This document shows, in pieces, positions 1 to 8,162 of a stretch of 60,042 nucleotides of DNA. The stretch is taken from positions 1-60,042 of the forward strand of contig NZ_QZDT01000011.1 in assembly GCF_009917485.1 (NCBI RefSeq), in the 5' to 3' direction. The notes under the pieces were generated by a model. That model saw only the letters and a program-made list of their open reading frames with translations, was not told the origin of the DNA and did not search any database. Source of the stretch: Parablautia muri. Lineage in GTDB: Bacteria > Bacillota > Clostridia > Lachnospirales > Lachnospiraceae. Each line of letters opens with the position of its first letter. Within the stretch, counting starts at the first letter, position 1. A program made the translations under genes and the position numbers.

Positions 1-309
1 CCTTTTTCCACTCACTCCCTGTAATTTCCCTCATAAAAGCCATTGGCAAGCTCAGTCCCCGGCTGATACTTCAGGAAATCTTCTTTCAAATATTATATAA
101 CAAAGAGAGCCTTCCCTCAATCAAATTCTTGGCTTATCCCCATCCACTCTGTCCAAACAGAAATGATTCTTTCCAGACACAGGCTGATTAAGCTGCATGG
201 AAAGATTTGGCCTCACATTATCCTCTGTAAATGGAATCCCAGTGCATGTACATTCAACTTATTATCTCACTCCATAAAAATTATGTATCTGCTTTTTATC
301 CATAGTTCT
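1..309. other. No gene seen; downstream flank of the glycan operon
   Basis: This stretch lies downstream of the last gene of the minus-strand operon. I found no convincing open reading frame, no strong terminator hairpin followed by a T-run, and no recognisable RNA. It may hold the end of the operon transcript. Confidence 0.4.
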
Positions 310-1701
310 TTATTGCAATTTATGATATAAAATCTTTCCGGCTTCGTTTCGGGGAATCTTCTCAATATAATGAACCTGAAACACACCGGAATTAATATTG
401 ATTTTGTCCGCAATATAATGCTTGATTTGATGATGGTTTTTATCTATAGTTACATAAATATGCATATATTCATCATTTCCAGTACATGCACATTCCGTTT
501 CAAAAGCAGATTTTATAAGATTCTCGCATTCGTCTAACCCTACCCTGTATCCGCAAAGTTTCAAAAACCTTTTTTTCCTTCCCACAATATAAAAAAATCC
601 ATCTTCATCAACTTTTACCATATCGCCCGTATATAAAACGCCGCATCGCTCATCCCCTAGAATCAAATCTTCTCCTGACTGCGCATACCCTAGAGTAACA
701 TTTGGCCCTTTATATACCATTTCACCAATAATGCCAGGCATTGTTATCTTATTTCCTTCTTCATCTACAAGATACAACTCTCCATTAGGAATTGCCCTCC
801 CTATACTGCCACATTTTTCCAACGCATATTCTGCCGGAAGATACGCCATTCTTGCGCTCCCCTCAGTTTGCCCGTATGTAAGAATAAATCGTCTTCCAGT
901 ATTATTTGCATATTCTGCAAATTCCTTCTGCAGCTCTCCACTTAGTTTGCCTCCACCCTGAGATAACGTTTTAAGTGATGGAAGATTCATATTAAAAAAA
1001 CGAAGCTTTTTTAGGATTTCAAAACTGTACGGCACATTCGTAAAGCTGGTTGCCTGCTGTTCTTTAAAAAATTTCCAGTAGTCGGGATGCAATACATTTA
1101 GGGATGTCAATAGAACTGTTGCGCCGGAATATAAATGGCTGTTCAAAATGGACAGCCCCATCGTATAATTGATAGGTAAATCCAGCATTGCTCTTTCTGC
1201 TTCGTCCAGTTCAAAGAATGTGGAAATGTTTTTTGCCTGCGCTTCAAGATTATTGTAAGAGTGCCGTACCAGCTTTGGGCTGCCTGTAGAACCGGAGGTA
1301 GTCAGCAAAAGGGATAAATCCGGGTACAATGGATATGTTTCCATTCCCGTTGCTGCCAAACCATATTCATGTAGACAAAACAGGGCATCCTCGCCATATT
1401 CGAACATATCAAGTGGTTTCCATATGTATTCAGGATGGTACGTCTTAATCAGTGTTTCCAGCAATTCTTTATCCATGGTAGCGCTTAAAATTAAAGGGAC
1501 TACCCGATTCACCATTGCACATAAGTACCCCAATGCCGCTCCTGCACAGTTTCTACTTAATATAAATATTAATGTCCGCTTCTTTATTGCCTCATAAAAT
1601 TGCCCACTCTGCTTTACAATTTCACCATAAGTAACCTGTATTCCTCCGCTGTCTATAAATGCAATATTGCTCTTATTTTTTTTATCAATTTCTAAAAACA
1701 T
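310..1701 (-). CDS. AMP-forming acyl ligase (DltA/acyl-CoA synthetase superfamily)
   Basis: A 463-residue ANL-superfamily adenylating enzyme that should activate a carboxylic acid with ATP and load it on CoA or a carrier protein. Visible motifs are the P-loop TTSGSTGSPK, the adenine-binding YGQTEGS, the hinge region LYTGDMV..DEDGFFYIVGRKKR, and the C-terminal catalytic lysine in PRNEAGK. A longer frame begins with TTG at 1719, but the ATG at 1701 has AGAGGGA at the right distance, so I take that start. It is the last gene of the operon, immediately after an SDR gene. Together with two carrier proteins and an MBOAT in the same operon it fits a Dlt-like loading enzyme. The substrate cannot be read from sequence; it lacks neighbours typical of D-alanine loading alone, so a fatty or hydroxy acid is equally possible. 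Confidence 0.85.
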   Translation of the reverse strand: MFLEIDKKNKSNIAFIDSGGIQVTYGEIVKQSGQFYEAIKKRTLIFILSRNCAGAALGYLCAMVNRVVPLILSATMDKELLETLIKTYHPEYIWKPLDMFEYGEDALFCLHEYGLAATGMETYPLYPDLSLLLTTSGSTGSPKLVRHSYNNLEAQAKNISTFFELDEAERAMLDLPINYTMGLSILNSHLYSGATVLLTSLNVLHPDYWKFFKEQQATSFTNVPYSFEILKKLRFFNMNLPSLKTLSQGGGKLSGELQKEFAEYANNTGRRFILTYGQTEGSARMAYLPAEYALEKCGSIGRAIPNGELYLVDEEGNKITMPGIIGEMVYKGPNVTLGYAQSGEDLILGDERCGVLYTGDMVKVDEDGFFYIVGRKKRFLKLCGYRVGLDECENLIKSAFETECACTGNDEYMHIYVTIDKNHHQIKHYIADKININSGVFQVHYIEKIPRNEAGKILYHKLQ

Positions 1702-1711
1702 AATATTCCCT

Positions 1712-2506
1712 CTAATCAAAATTTATATTATATAACGTTCTGCTTTGCGTATCATATCCCCCACTGACAACCAGGACTTGCCCAGTTGTATAGCCTGATG
1801 TATCCTGAGCAAAATACAGGCATGCATCTGCTATTTCTTCGCTTCTCCCTAATCTCCCCATCCCTATTGGGGGAACATTGTCACAATACTCTTTTTTCAG
1901 AGTCACCTTAATTCTACCAGTATCGACCATCCCCGGTGCAACAGCATTTATTCTTATATTGTGTATTGCAAGTTCCTGTGCCATTGATTTTGTCAGGGAT
2001 ATCACAGCTCCTTTACTTGCAGAATACGCAATTTGTCCTTTGCTGCCTTCCACTCCTGTTATAGATGCAATGTTAATAACACTACCACTCTTTTGCTTAA
2101 TCATAAATTTTGTTACAACATATTGCGTCAAGTCCAACAATCCAAAGACATTTACCTCAAACATGTTTCTTACGCTATCTTTCGCAATCATCCCTAACGG
2201 ACTATTCGAAATAATGCCTGCATTATTAACAAGGACATCCATTCTCCCCTGCTCTTTTTTCAAACGCATCATAGCTTGCTTTATTTCCTCTGAATTAGTT
2301 ATATCAAAATAAATTGGAATTATATTCCCAGATACTTTTTCATTGAAACCAAAAGCCCACTCCTCCAGACAGTCCTTTTGTCTAGCATTTGCATAAACGA
2401 TACTTCCTTCTTCTGCAAACCGTTCGGCAATCTTCTGTCCTATACCACGATTTGTTCCTGTCACCAAGCATACCTTTTGTTCTAATAAACCATTTGTGAG
2501 ATCCAT
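1712..2506 (-). CDS. SDR reductase, FabG-like 3-oxoacyl-ACP reductase
   Basis: A 264-residue classical short-chain dehydrogenase. It shows the nucleotide-binding TGTNRGIG, the structural NNAG, the catalytic Ser and YSASK (Tyr-x-x-x-Lys), and the C-terminal SGGY region expected of FabG-like enzymes. A frame open from TTG 2551 exists, but ATG 2506 has an AAGGGGAAG stretch upstream and matches the usual FabG length, so it is preferred. It sits between a second SDR and the acyl ligase in the acyl-chemistry half of the glycan operon. The likely role is NAD(P)H-dependent reduction of a 3-ketoacyl carrier intermediate made by the KAS III encoded upstream. A role on a sugar nucleotide cannot be excluded. 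Confidence 0.85.
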   Translation of the reverse strand: MDLTNGLLEQKVCLVTGTNRGIGQKIAERFAEEGSIVYANARQKDCLEEWAFGFNEKVSGNIIPIYFDITNSEEIKQAMMRLKKEQGRMDVLVNNAGIISNSPLGMIAKDSVRNMFEVNVFGLLDLTQYVVTKFMIKQKSGSVINIASITGVEGSKGQIAYSASKGAVISLTKSMAQELAIHNIRINAVAPGMVDTGRIKVTLKKEYCDNVPPIGMGRLGRSEEIADACLYFAQDTSGYTTGQVLVVSGGYDTQSRTLYNINFD

Positions 2507-2551
2507 AACACTTCTTCCCCTTATCAGCTTCTTCGGTTTTACATTGCTCAA

Positions 2552-3313
2552 TTAAGTCAGTTTACCCCCCCCCAGAGGTAGCGAAAACCCTGTAATGAAG
2601 CGTGCTCTCTGGCTCAGCAAAAAAATAATTGCATCTGCCACATCATCTGTTTCTATCAATCCTAGATATTGGTCATGCATCATATCTTTAACACTGTCAG
2701 AATCTTCCCCGTACCTTTTTAAAAAGGCATCCCACATATCTGTCCGTGTCATCCCAGGCGCCACGGTATTAATACAAATCCCTTTATCTGCAATCTCTTT
2801 GGCCATACTTCTCACTGCTCCATCCATTGCCGCTTTTGAAGCAGAATACACTGTATTTCCCTTCATTCCACGCAAGGATGCTGTGGATGAAACACCTACA
2901 ATGCGCATTCTTTCATTAAATCTGCCCCTTCTGCAAATCTGCCTTACTATTTCCACAAATCCAAAAAAATTTATCTCGAATATTTCTTTAACATTTCTTG
3001 GCTTACATTGCATAAGAGGCATATTTTTGGATATACCTGCACTGTAAACCATCCCATCAAGCTTTCCCTGCTCCTTTACGATTGCATCCACCAGCCTTTC
3101 AATCGTATCTATTCTACTCAAATCCGCAGGATAAATAGCATGCCCATCCCCTGAGAGTTCACTCACTACTTCTGCCAACCTTTCTTCCCTACGGGCAATC
3201 AAAAATAGCTTTGCTCCAAGTTCGCTTAATCTGAGTGCAGTTTTCCTCCCAATTCCAGATGATGCGCCTGTAACGATTATTTTTTTCCCCTCAAACTCCA
3301 TACCTAATTTCAT
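2552..3313 (-). CDS. SDR oxidoreductase, second copy in the operon
   Basis: A 253-residue classical SDR with TGASSGIG near the N terminus, an SAG in place of the usual NAG, and the active-site YSASK. It ends in LPLGGGKLT, where FabG proteins usually carry a Gly-Gly. ATG 3313 follows GAGGAAGGG and is a better start than the longer frame to 3391, which would overlap the carboxyltransferase gene further. The terminal codons contain a run of nine G (plus-strand C run at 2565-2573). It is only distantly similar to the neighbouring SDR, so the two probably do different steps, for example a ketoreduction and a second oxidation or epimerisation. The substrate is inferred from context only. Confidence 0.82.
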   Translation of the reverse strand: MKLGMEFEGKKIIVTGASSGIGRKTALRLSELGAKLFLIARREERLAEVVSELSGDGHAIYPADLSRIDTIERLVDAIVKEQGKLDGMVYSAGISKNMPLMQCKPRNVKEIFEINFFGFVEIVRQICRRGRFNERMRIVGVSSTASLRGMKGNTVYSASKAAMDGAVRSMAKEIADKGICINTVAPGMTRTDMWDAFLKRYGEDSDSVKDMMHDQYLGLIETDDVADAIIFLLSQRARFITGFSLPLGGGKLT

Positions 3314-3320
3314 CCCTTCC

Positions 3321-4865
3321 TCAAAGTGGTATATTACCATGCTTCTTTCTGACAATATTCTTACATTTTGTTTTGCACATATCGAATGCATCTATCAGCT
3401 TCTGCCTGGTCTCCTCTGGCATAATCACTTCATCTATATATCCCCTTTTTGCTGCAAGATACGGATTCATAAAATTGTTTTTATACTGCTCTATAAATTC
3501 CATTCTAGCCGTTTCGCTGTCTTTAGCATTTTCAATTTCCTTCCGATAAATAATATCCGCAGCTCCCTCTGCCCCCATTACTGCAATTTGGGCAATTGGC
3601 CACGCATATACCATGTCTGCTCCCATATTTTTACTGTTCATTGCAATGTATGCGCCACCATACGCTTTCCGCATAATCAACGAAACTTTTGGGACTGTTG
3701 CTTCTGAATATGCATACAGCAGCTTTGCTCCCTTACGTATAATACCTCCATGCTCCTGTTTTGTTCCTGGGAAAAAACCAGGTACATCAATCAATGACAA
3801 AACCGGAATATTGAACGCATCACAGAATCGAATAAATCTTGCGCCTTTTTCAGAGCAATTTCCATCCAATGATCCACCCATAACTAATGGCTGATTTGCA
3901 ACAATTCCTAGCACTTGTCCATTCAACCTGCCAAATCCTATCACAAGATTAGTGGCATAAAATGCCTGAACTTCCAAAAAGCTATATAAATCCACAATTG
4001 CATCAATTACTTTACGCACATCATATACTTTTCTTTGTTCATCTGGCACAATTTCCTGTAAAGCATGAGAGATATTGCTACTACTTCCTACTGCTGCAGG
4101 TGGTCTTTCTTCATTATTCGAGGGCAAATATGTAAGCAGCTTCTTTACCCCATTCAAACATTCCTCATCATTTTTGAATACAAAATGTGAAACGCCACTT
4201 TTCTTCATATGGATTTCTGCACTTCCAAGTTCAAAAGAGGATGCAATTTCACCAATGACTTCTTTCACTACCCCTGGTCCGGTAATAAACATACGGCTTG
4301 TACTTTCCGTCATAAAAATAAAATCACAAATTGCAGGTGAATAACAAGCTCCACCTGCGCATGGTCCCATAATTACCGCAATCTGGGGAATCACTCCGGA
4401 AGCATTTGTATTTCGCAAAAACATTCCGCTATATCCATTCAAAGAAGAAACCCCTTCTTCTATTCTCGCTCCTCCACTGTCACTTATGGCAATCAGTGGC
4501 GAACGCATTTCTAATGCCCGATCCATAATCCTGCATATTTTAAGAGAATGATATTCCCCCAAAGTGCCTCCAATTACTGTAAAATCTTCTGAATAAGCAA
4601 ACACCAGTCTGCCATTTATCTTTCCATACCCTGTAATCACGCCATCCCCAGGTATCCACTTCTCATCCATATGAAAATCACTGATTCTTGACTCAATTAA
4701 TCCATCAACTTCCATAAATGTATCTTTGTCAAAAAGAATACTTAGCCTTTCACGAGCTGAAAGTTTACCCTCTCTATGTTGTTTTTCCAACCGCTTTCTT
4801 CCACCGCCGTTTAACACCTCTTGTCGTTTCTTAATTAATTCTTTCTTATATTTGTCATTCCACAT
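3321..4865 (-). CDS. Acyl-CoA carboxylase carboxyltransferase subunit (PccB/MmdA-like)
   Basis: A 514-residue biotin-dependent carboxyltransferase of the propionyl-CoA carboxylase beta / methylmalonyl-CoA decarboxylase alpha family, full length with both crotonase-fold halves. The N-terminal GRKRLEKQHREGKLSARERL signature is classical. Enzymes of this type move CO2 between carboxybiotin and an acyl-CoA, giving malonyl- or methylmalonyl-CoA, or decarboxylating them. No biotin carboxylase, biotin carrier or decarboxylase membrane subunit is encoded in the window, so partners must come from elsewhere. Its place between a carrier protein and two SDRs suggests it supplies the extender unit for the KAS III of this operon. 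That link is inference. Confidence 0.88.
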   Translation of the reverse strand: MWNDKYKKELIKKRQEVLNGGGRKRLEKQHREGKLSARERLSILFDKDTFMEVDGLIESRISDFHMDEKWIPGDGVITGYGKINGRLVFAYSEDFTVIGGTLGEYHSLKICRIMDRALEMRSPLIAISDSGGARIEEGVSSLNGYSGMFLRNTNASGVIPQIAVIMGPCAGGACYSPAICDFIFMTESTSRMFITGPGVVKEVIGEIASSFELGSAEIHMKKSGVSHFVFKNDEECLNGVKKLLTYLPSNNEERPPAAVGSSSNISHALQEIVPDEQRKVYDVRKVIDAIVDLYSFLEVQAFYATNLVIGFGRLNGQVLGIVANQPLVMGGSLDGNCSEKGARFIRFCDAFNIPVLSLIDVPGFFPGTKQEHGGIIRKGAKLLYAYSEATVPKVSLIMRKAYGGAYIAMNSKNMGADMVYAWPIAQIAVMGAEGAADIIYRKEIENAKDSETARMEFIEQYKNNFMNPYLAAKRGYIDEVIMPEETRQKLIDAFDMCKTKCKNIVRKKHGNIPL

Positions 4866-4882
4866 ATCAGCATTTCAAACCT

Positions 4883-5122
4883 TTATACAGTAATATTATA
4901 CTTCTTTAATATTTCTTTTCCCTTATCATAAGAATCAAATTCTAGTATATCTTCTGTATCAAACATAATATTAAAAACATCTTCTATCGTTGTAATCAAT
5001 TTCACATGTCCTAATGAATCCCAATCTTTAACTGCCCCTCTAACAATATTTTCATTTAAATTCTTTTCTTCAATTGAAAAGACATCTACAAAAATTTCAT
5101 CGTATTTTTCCAGATTACACAT
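4883..5122 (-). CDS. Acyl carrier protein, first copy
   Basis: A 79-residue phosphopantetheine carrier. The DWDSLGH motif places the attachment serine at residue 36, followed by the helix that normally contacts partner enzymes. ATG 5122 overlaps the end of the KAS III gene by eight bases and is preceded by AAGGAGAGG; the longer frame from 5155 is less likely. Tight coupling to the KAS III gene implies that the two proteins are made together and interact. It is one of two carrier genes in the operon, unlike a simple Dlt operon, which has one. Confidence 0.85.
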   Translation of the reverse strand: MCNLEKYDEIFVDVFSIEEKNLNENIVRGAVKDWDSLGHVKLITTIEDVFNIMFDTEDILEFDSYDKGKEILKKYNITV

Positions 5123-6179
5123 TTTCCTCTCCTTCGCCATAATGACCATCATCAAAATATGTTTTGGTATAAAGCATTCCTACCTTCATACTGCTCTCCA
5201 GCACAAAATTCATCACACCCCATGAAAGCCCAAGTCCATAGCCTGACGCTATAACCCGGTATTTTTCTTTCTTTTGTATATTATTTCTAAGCAAACTGTC
5301 AACAATAGCAAGCGGAATGGAAGAACTTGATGTATTTCCATAATGATTAATTGAAATAGGAACCTTATCCAAACTTATCTTACATTTCTTTGCAATATTT
5401 TTCATAATAAGACTGTTTGCCTGATGCAGGGCCAACATATCAATATCTTCCGTGCAAATGTCCCAGCTATCCATAAATTCCTTTATTGTCTTCACTACAT
5501 CCGATATTGAAAAACTGAAAACATTATTACCGTCCATATAACAATAATCATTATGATTGTTTTGATGTCGGTATCCTCCTCCTACCGCCAGAAGACTCTG
5601 ATATCTGGTGCCATCGGTTTTTAACAAAAAGTCTATATCTTCACATTCTTCGTTTCTTTCTATTGCAACCGCCGCTCCACAGTCGCCAAACAAAAGATTA
5701 TTGGTTGTATCAGGATCTGTGGAAACGCTACTCATATCTCCCATTAACAATAATCCCTTTTTTATATCGGGATTCTGCATAATAGATCCAATGACTGACA
5801 TTCCATATACAAATCCTGAACAGCCGAGTCCTATATCAAATGCCATACAATCCTGACTGAACCCCAAACGTCCCTGCAGCACACAAGCCGTAGCCGGGCG
5901 CTTGTAATCAGGTGCATGAGACGTAAAAATTAATATGCCAATATCTTCTTTATTCCAGTTTAATTTTTTTATTAAATTTTCCGCTGCATGAAAACACAAA
6001 TCCGATGCGGTTTGTCTGGGAAGAACACGATAAGTAGACGTTATCCCTGTTGACTCTATGATCTTATCCACTGTTTCTTTTCCAAACACATTTTCCCGGC
6101 TTACTGTTAAAACTTTATTATCAGGCAGTGCACAAATAATTCCTCTAATACTCAAATTCCGCAATTTTCCACTAGCCAT
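5115..6179 (-). CDS. Beta-ketoacyl-ACP synthase III (FabH-like)
   Basis: A 354-residue thiolase-fold condensing enzyme. All three catalytic residues are visible: Cys120 in DIGLGCSGF, His252 in LHQAN, and Asn282 in HYGNTSSSS. The start ATG 6179 follows GGGAGGAAAA. FabH enzymes prime chains by condensing an acyl-CoA with malonyl-ACP to give a 3-ketoacyl-ACP. The gene is flanked on both sides by carrier-protein genes and lies upstream of a carboxyltransferase and two SDRs, which is a minimal set for making a short 3-hydroxyacyl carrier. It is probably dedicated to this operon, not the housekeeping FabH, because the usual fabD/fabF/fabZ neighbours are absent. Confidence 0.9.
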   Translation of the reverse strand: MASGKLRNLSIRGIICALPDNKVLTVSRENVFGKETVDKIIESTGITSTYRVLPRQTASDLCFHAAENLIKKLNWNKEDIGILIFTSHAPDYKRPATACVLQGRLGFSQDCMAFDIGLGCSGFVYGMSVIGSIMQNPDIKKGLLLMGDMSSVSTDPDTTNNLLFGDCGAAVAIERNEECEDIDFLLKTDGTRYQSLLAVGGGYRHQNNHNDYCYMDGNNVFSFSISDVVKTIKEFMDSWDICTEDIDMLALHQANSLIMKNIAKKCKISLDKVPISINHYGNTSSSSIPLAIVDSLLRNNIQKKEKYRVIASGYGLGLSWGVMNFVLESSMKVGMLYTKTYFDDGHYGEGEENV

Positions 6180-6205
6180 TTTTCCTCCCTATAGCATCAC
6201 AACGA

Positions 6206-6427
6206 CTATTGACACATTATGTCCAAAATATCCTTAACTGTTACCAACTTTCTAATATCCGTACTGTCAATTGTTTTTCCAAATTCTTCATCAATCAGAA
6301 CAATCAAAGAAAGCATTGAAAGAGAATCCCATTCATCCATTTCACTCAAAATCATATCTTCCCTTAATGTTCCAGCATCCATTTCTAACATTTCTTCCAA
6401 TAATTCCATTTTCTTTTCTTTTTCCAT
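6206..6427 (-). CDS. Acyl carrier protein, second copy
   Basis: A 73-residue carrier with DEWDSLS, which puts the phosphopantetheine serine at residue 35. The N terminus is rich in Lys and Glu. The start ATG 6427 has GGAG ten bases upstream. It lies between the MBOAT gene (145-nt gap) and the KAS III gene (26-nt gap). The two carriers share little beyond the DSL core, so one may serve condensation and the other may donate to the MBOAT. Which does which cannot be told from sequence. Confidence 0.85.
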   Translation of the reverse strand: MEKEKKMELLEEMLEMDAGTLREDMILSEMDEWDSLSMLSLIVLIDEEFGKTIDSTDIRKLVTVKDILDIMCQ

Positions 6428-6572
6428 CTTTTTCTTTCTCCTTTAACTTGAAATACTGAAGCAATTGTTAAATTGCCAACCCCATTAGTTTTACTTTTTT
6501 CTATATAAATTTTCTCTCCGCACGTATTAAAATTTAGGTATTAACACAAACGGATAAGTAAATTTATGTCCG

Positions 6573-8159
6573 TTAAAATTGGGCATATACAAATGCACTT
6601 GCATCATATCCTATCCCATACATTCCTAAGATGATTATGGAAAAAATCGCGATATAATAAATTCCCCATCTGAGAACAATATTATAGTTTGCAATTTTTT
6701 CTCGTACGCTTCCTTGTTCCTGCAAAATACTGATTCTCCAAACAAATAACAGGCCAAGGAACACCACACAGAAGTCCTTATGATCTAATCCCATTTTATA
6801 TAAACTTCCATCCCACAAAATCCATGGATTAAATCGTTTAAATAGCTGTTTTAAAAATATATTGAATCCTTCTAACGTATTCGCTGCTAAAAACAGATTG
6901 GCCGATAATCGCACTACAAAAGTACGAAGCATTTGAAACCGCTGATATCCCGTGCTTTCCGTATCAATATGTAACTTCATGGACACCCTTTTGTATAAAT
7001 TGGACGAAAAAGAAGAAATTACAATAATCGTTCCATTATATATCCCCCAGATCACATAATTCCATCCTGTGCCATGCCAAATACCTGTCAAAATCCACAC
7101 CGCCATCAATGCAATCGCAGTCCCTGCATACTTGGCTATTTTAATGCCAAACTTATTCTTTATCCCTATCAAACATTTTTTCAGCCATTGTGATGTCAAC
7201 AGGGGTAAATATATATAGTCCCTAAACCATGTGCCAAGCGTAATATGCCATCTTCTCCAATATTCTGCCAGACTTTTTGAAAAAAAAGGATGATTAAAGT
7301 TTTTGTCCAACTCTACCCCAAACATCTGGGATACTCCCAATACGATATCCATACATCCGGAAAAGTCCATATACATATAGAACAACCTGAAAATCATTGC
7401 AATTAATATAGTAAGCCCCTCATAGCTTTCGATATTTCCATAGACTTCCGATGTAAACAGTACTAGCCTGTCCGCAATAACCATTTTTTTGAAGTAACCA
7501 TACAGCATGAGTTGAATACCAAAGCATATTTTCTTAAAATCAAACGGATGCTTTTTCTCAAACTCTAATATCAATCGGCTATATTTAGATATAGGCCCCT
7601 CCACTATTTGTGGAAAATAAAATACACACAGTGCAAACTTAAAATAATTCTTTATATATTTCTGACCTCCCCAATATACATCCAATAAATAACCAATCGT
7701 TGAAAATGTATAATAAGAAATGCCCAATGGGAAAATCACTTTCATTGAAATTTCCCCACCCCCTGCCAATTCAACTATCCCTTCCACCAGCATTTTCGCG
7801 AATTTACAATAACATAGCAACCCTACCACTACTATGAGGGCCGGAATTAAGAATCGCTTTCTGCACTTTCGCCTAAATGGTGCCATCATCAGTGCTTTTT
7901 CTTTTCCTTTTAGTTGCTTTTCCTCTGCTAAACTATCTGCTTCTTTATAAACGCAATCTATTTTATATGAGGCATACCAAACAATAACCGATGTCGAAAT
8001 AATAAATGGTAACATCTCAATTCCTGCAAAACTATAAAACATTACACTGCTGATCAGGAGAATTACCCAACGGCATTTTTCCGGATATACATAATAAATA
8101 GAAATAACTACTATTAAAAAAACAATAAATGGTAATGAATTAAATGACAAATAACCCAT
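6573..8159 (-). CDS. MBOAT-family membrane O-acyltransferase (DltB/AlgI-like)
   Basis: A 528-residue polytopic membrane protein of the MBOAT family. It has many hydrophobic segments, the conserved LAEYWRRWHITLGTWFRDYIY block (histidine 305), and the presumed catalytic His362 in GIWHGTGWNY. DltB and AlgI use such proteins to pass an acyl group from a cytoplasmic donor through the membrane to an extracellular glycan or teichoic acid. The ATG 8159 lies three bases from the stop of the SGNH gene and has GAGG upstream. Neighbouring carrier-protein genes indicate a thioester donor on a carrier protein, as in DltC/DltB. The acceptor is presumably the glycan built by the upstream genes. Confidence 0.9.
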   Translation of the reverse strand: MGYLSFNSLPFIVFLIVVISIYYVYPEKCRWVILLISSVMFYSFAGIEMLPFIISTSVIVWYASYKIDCVYKEADSLAEEKQLKGKEKALMMAPFRRKCRKRFLIPALIVVVGLLCYCKFAKMLVEGIVELAGGGEISMKVIFPLGISYYTFSTIGYLLDVYWGGQKYIKNYFKFALCVFYFPQIVEGPISKYSRLILEFEKKHPFDFKKICFGIQLMLYGYFKKMVIADRLVLFTSEVYGNIESYEGLTILIAMIFRLFYMYMDFSGCMDIVLGVSQMFGVELDKNFNHPFFSKSLAEYWRRWHITLGTWFRDYIYLPLLTSQWLKKCLIGIKNKFGIKIAKYAGTAIALMAVWILTGIWHGTGWNYVIWGIYNGTIIVISSFSSNLYKRVSMKLHIDTESTGYQRFQMLRTFVVRLSANLFLAANTLEGFNIFLKQLFKRFNPWILWDGSLYKMGLDHKDFCVVFLGLLFVWRISILQEQGSVREKIANYNIVLRWGIYYIAIFSIIILGMYGIGYDASAFVYAQF

Positions 8160-8162
8160 TCT

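Noticed and set aside
2561-2575. G9 tract at the end of an SDR gene as a phase-variation switch
   Set aside because: Gain or loss of one G changes only the last three or four residues before a nearby stop, so an on/off effect is unlikely.
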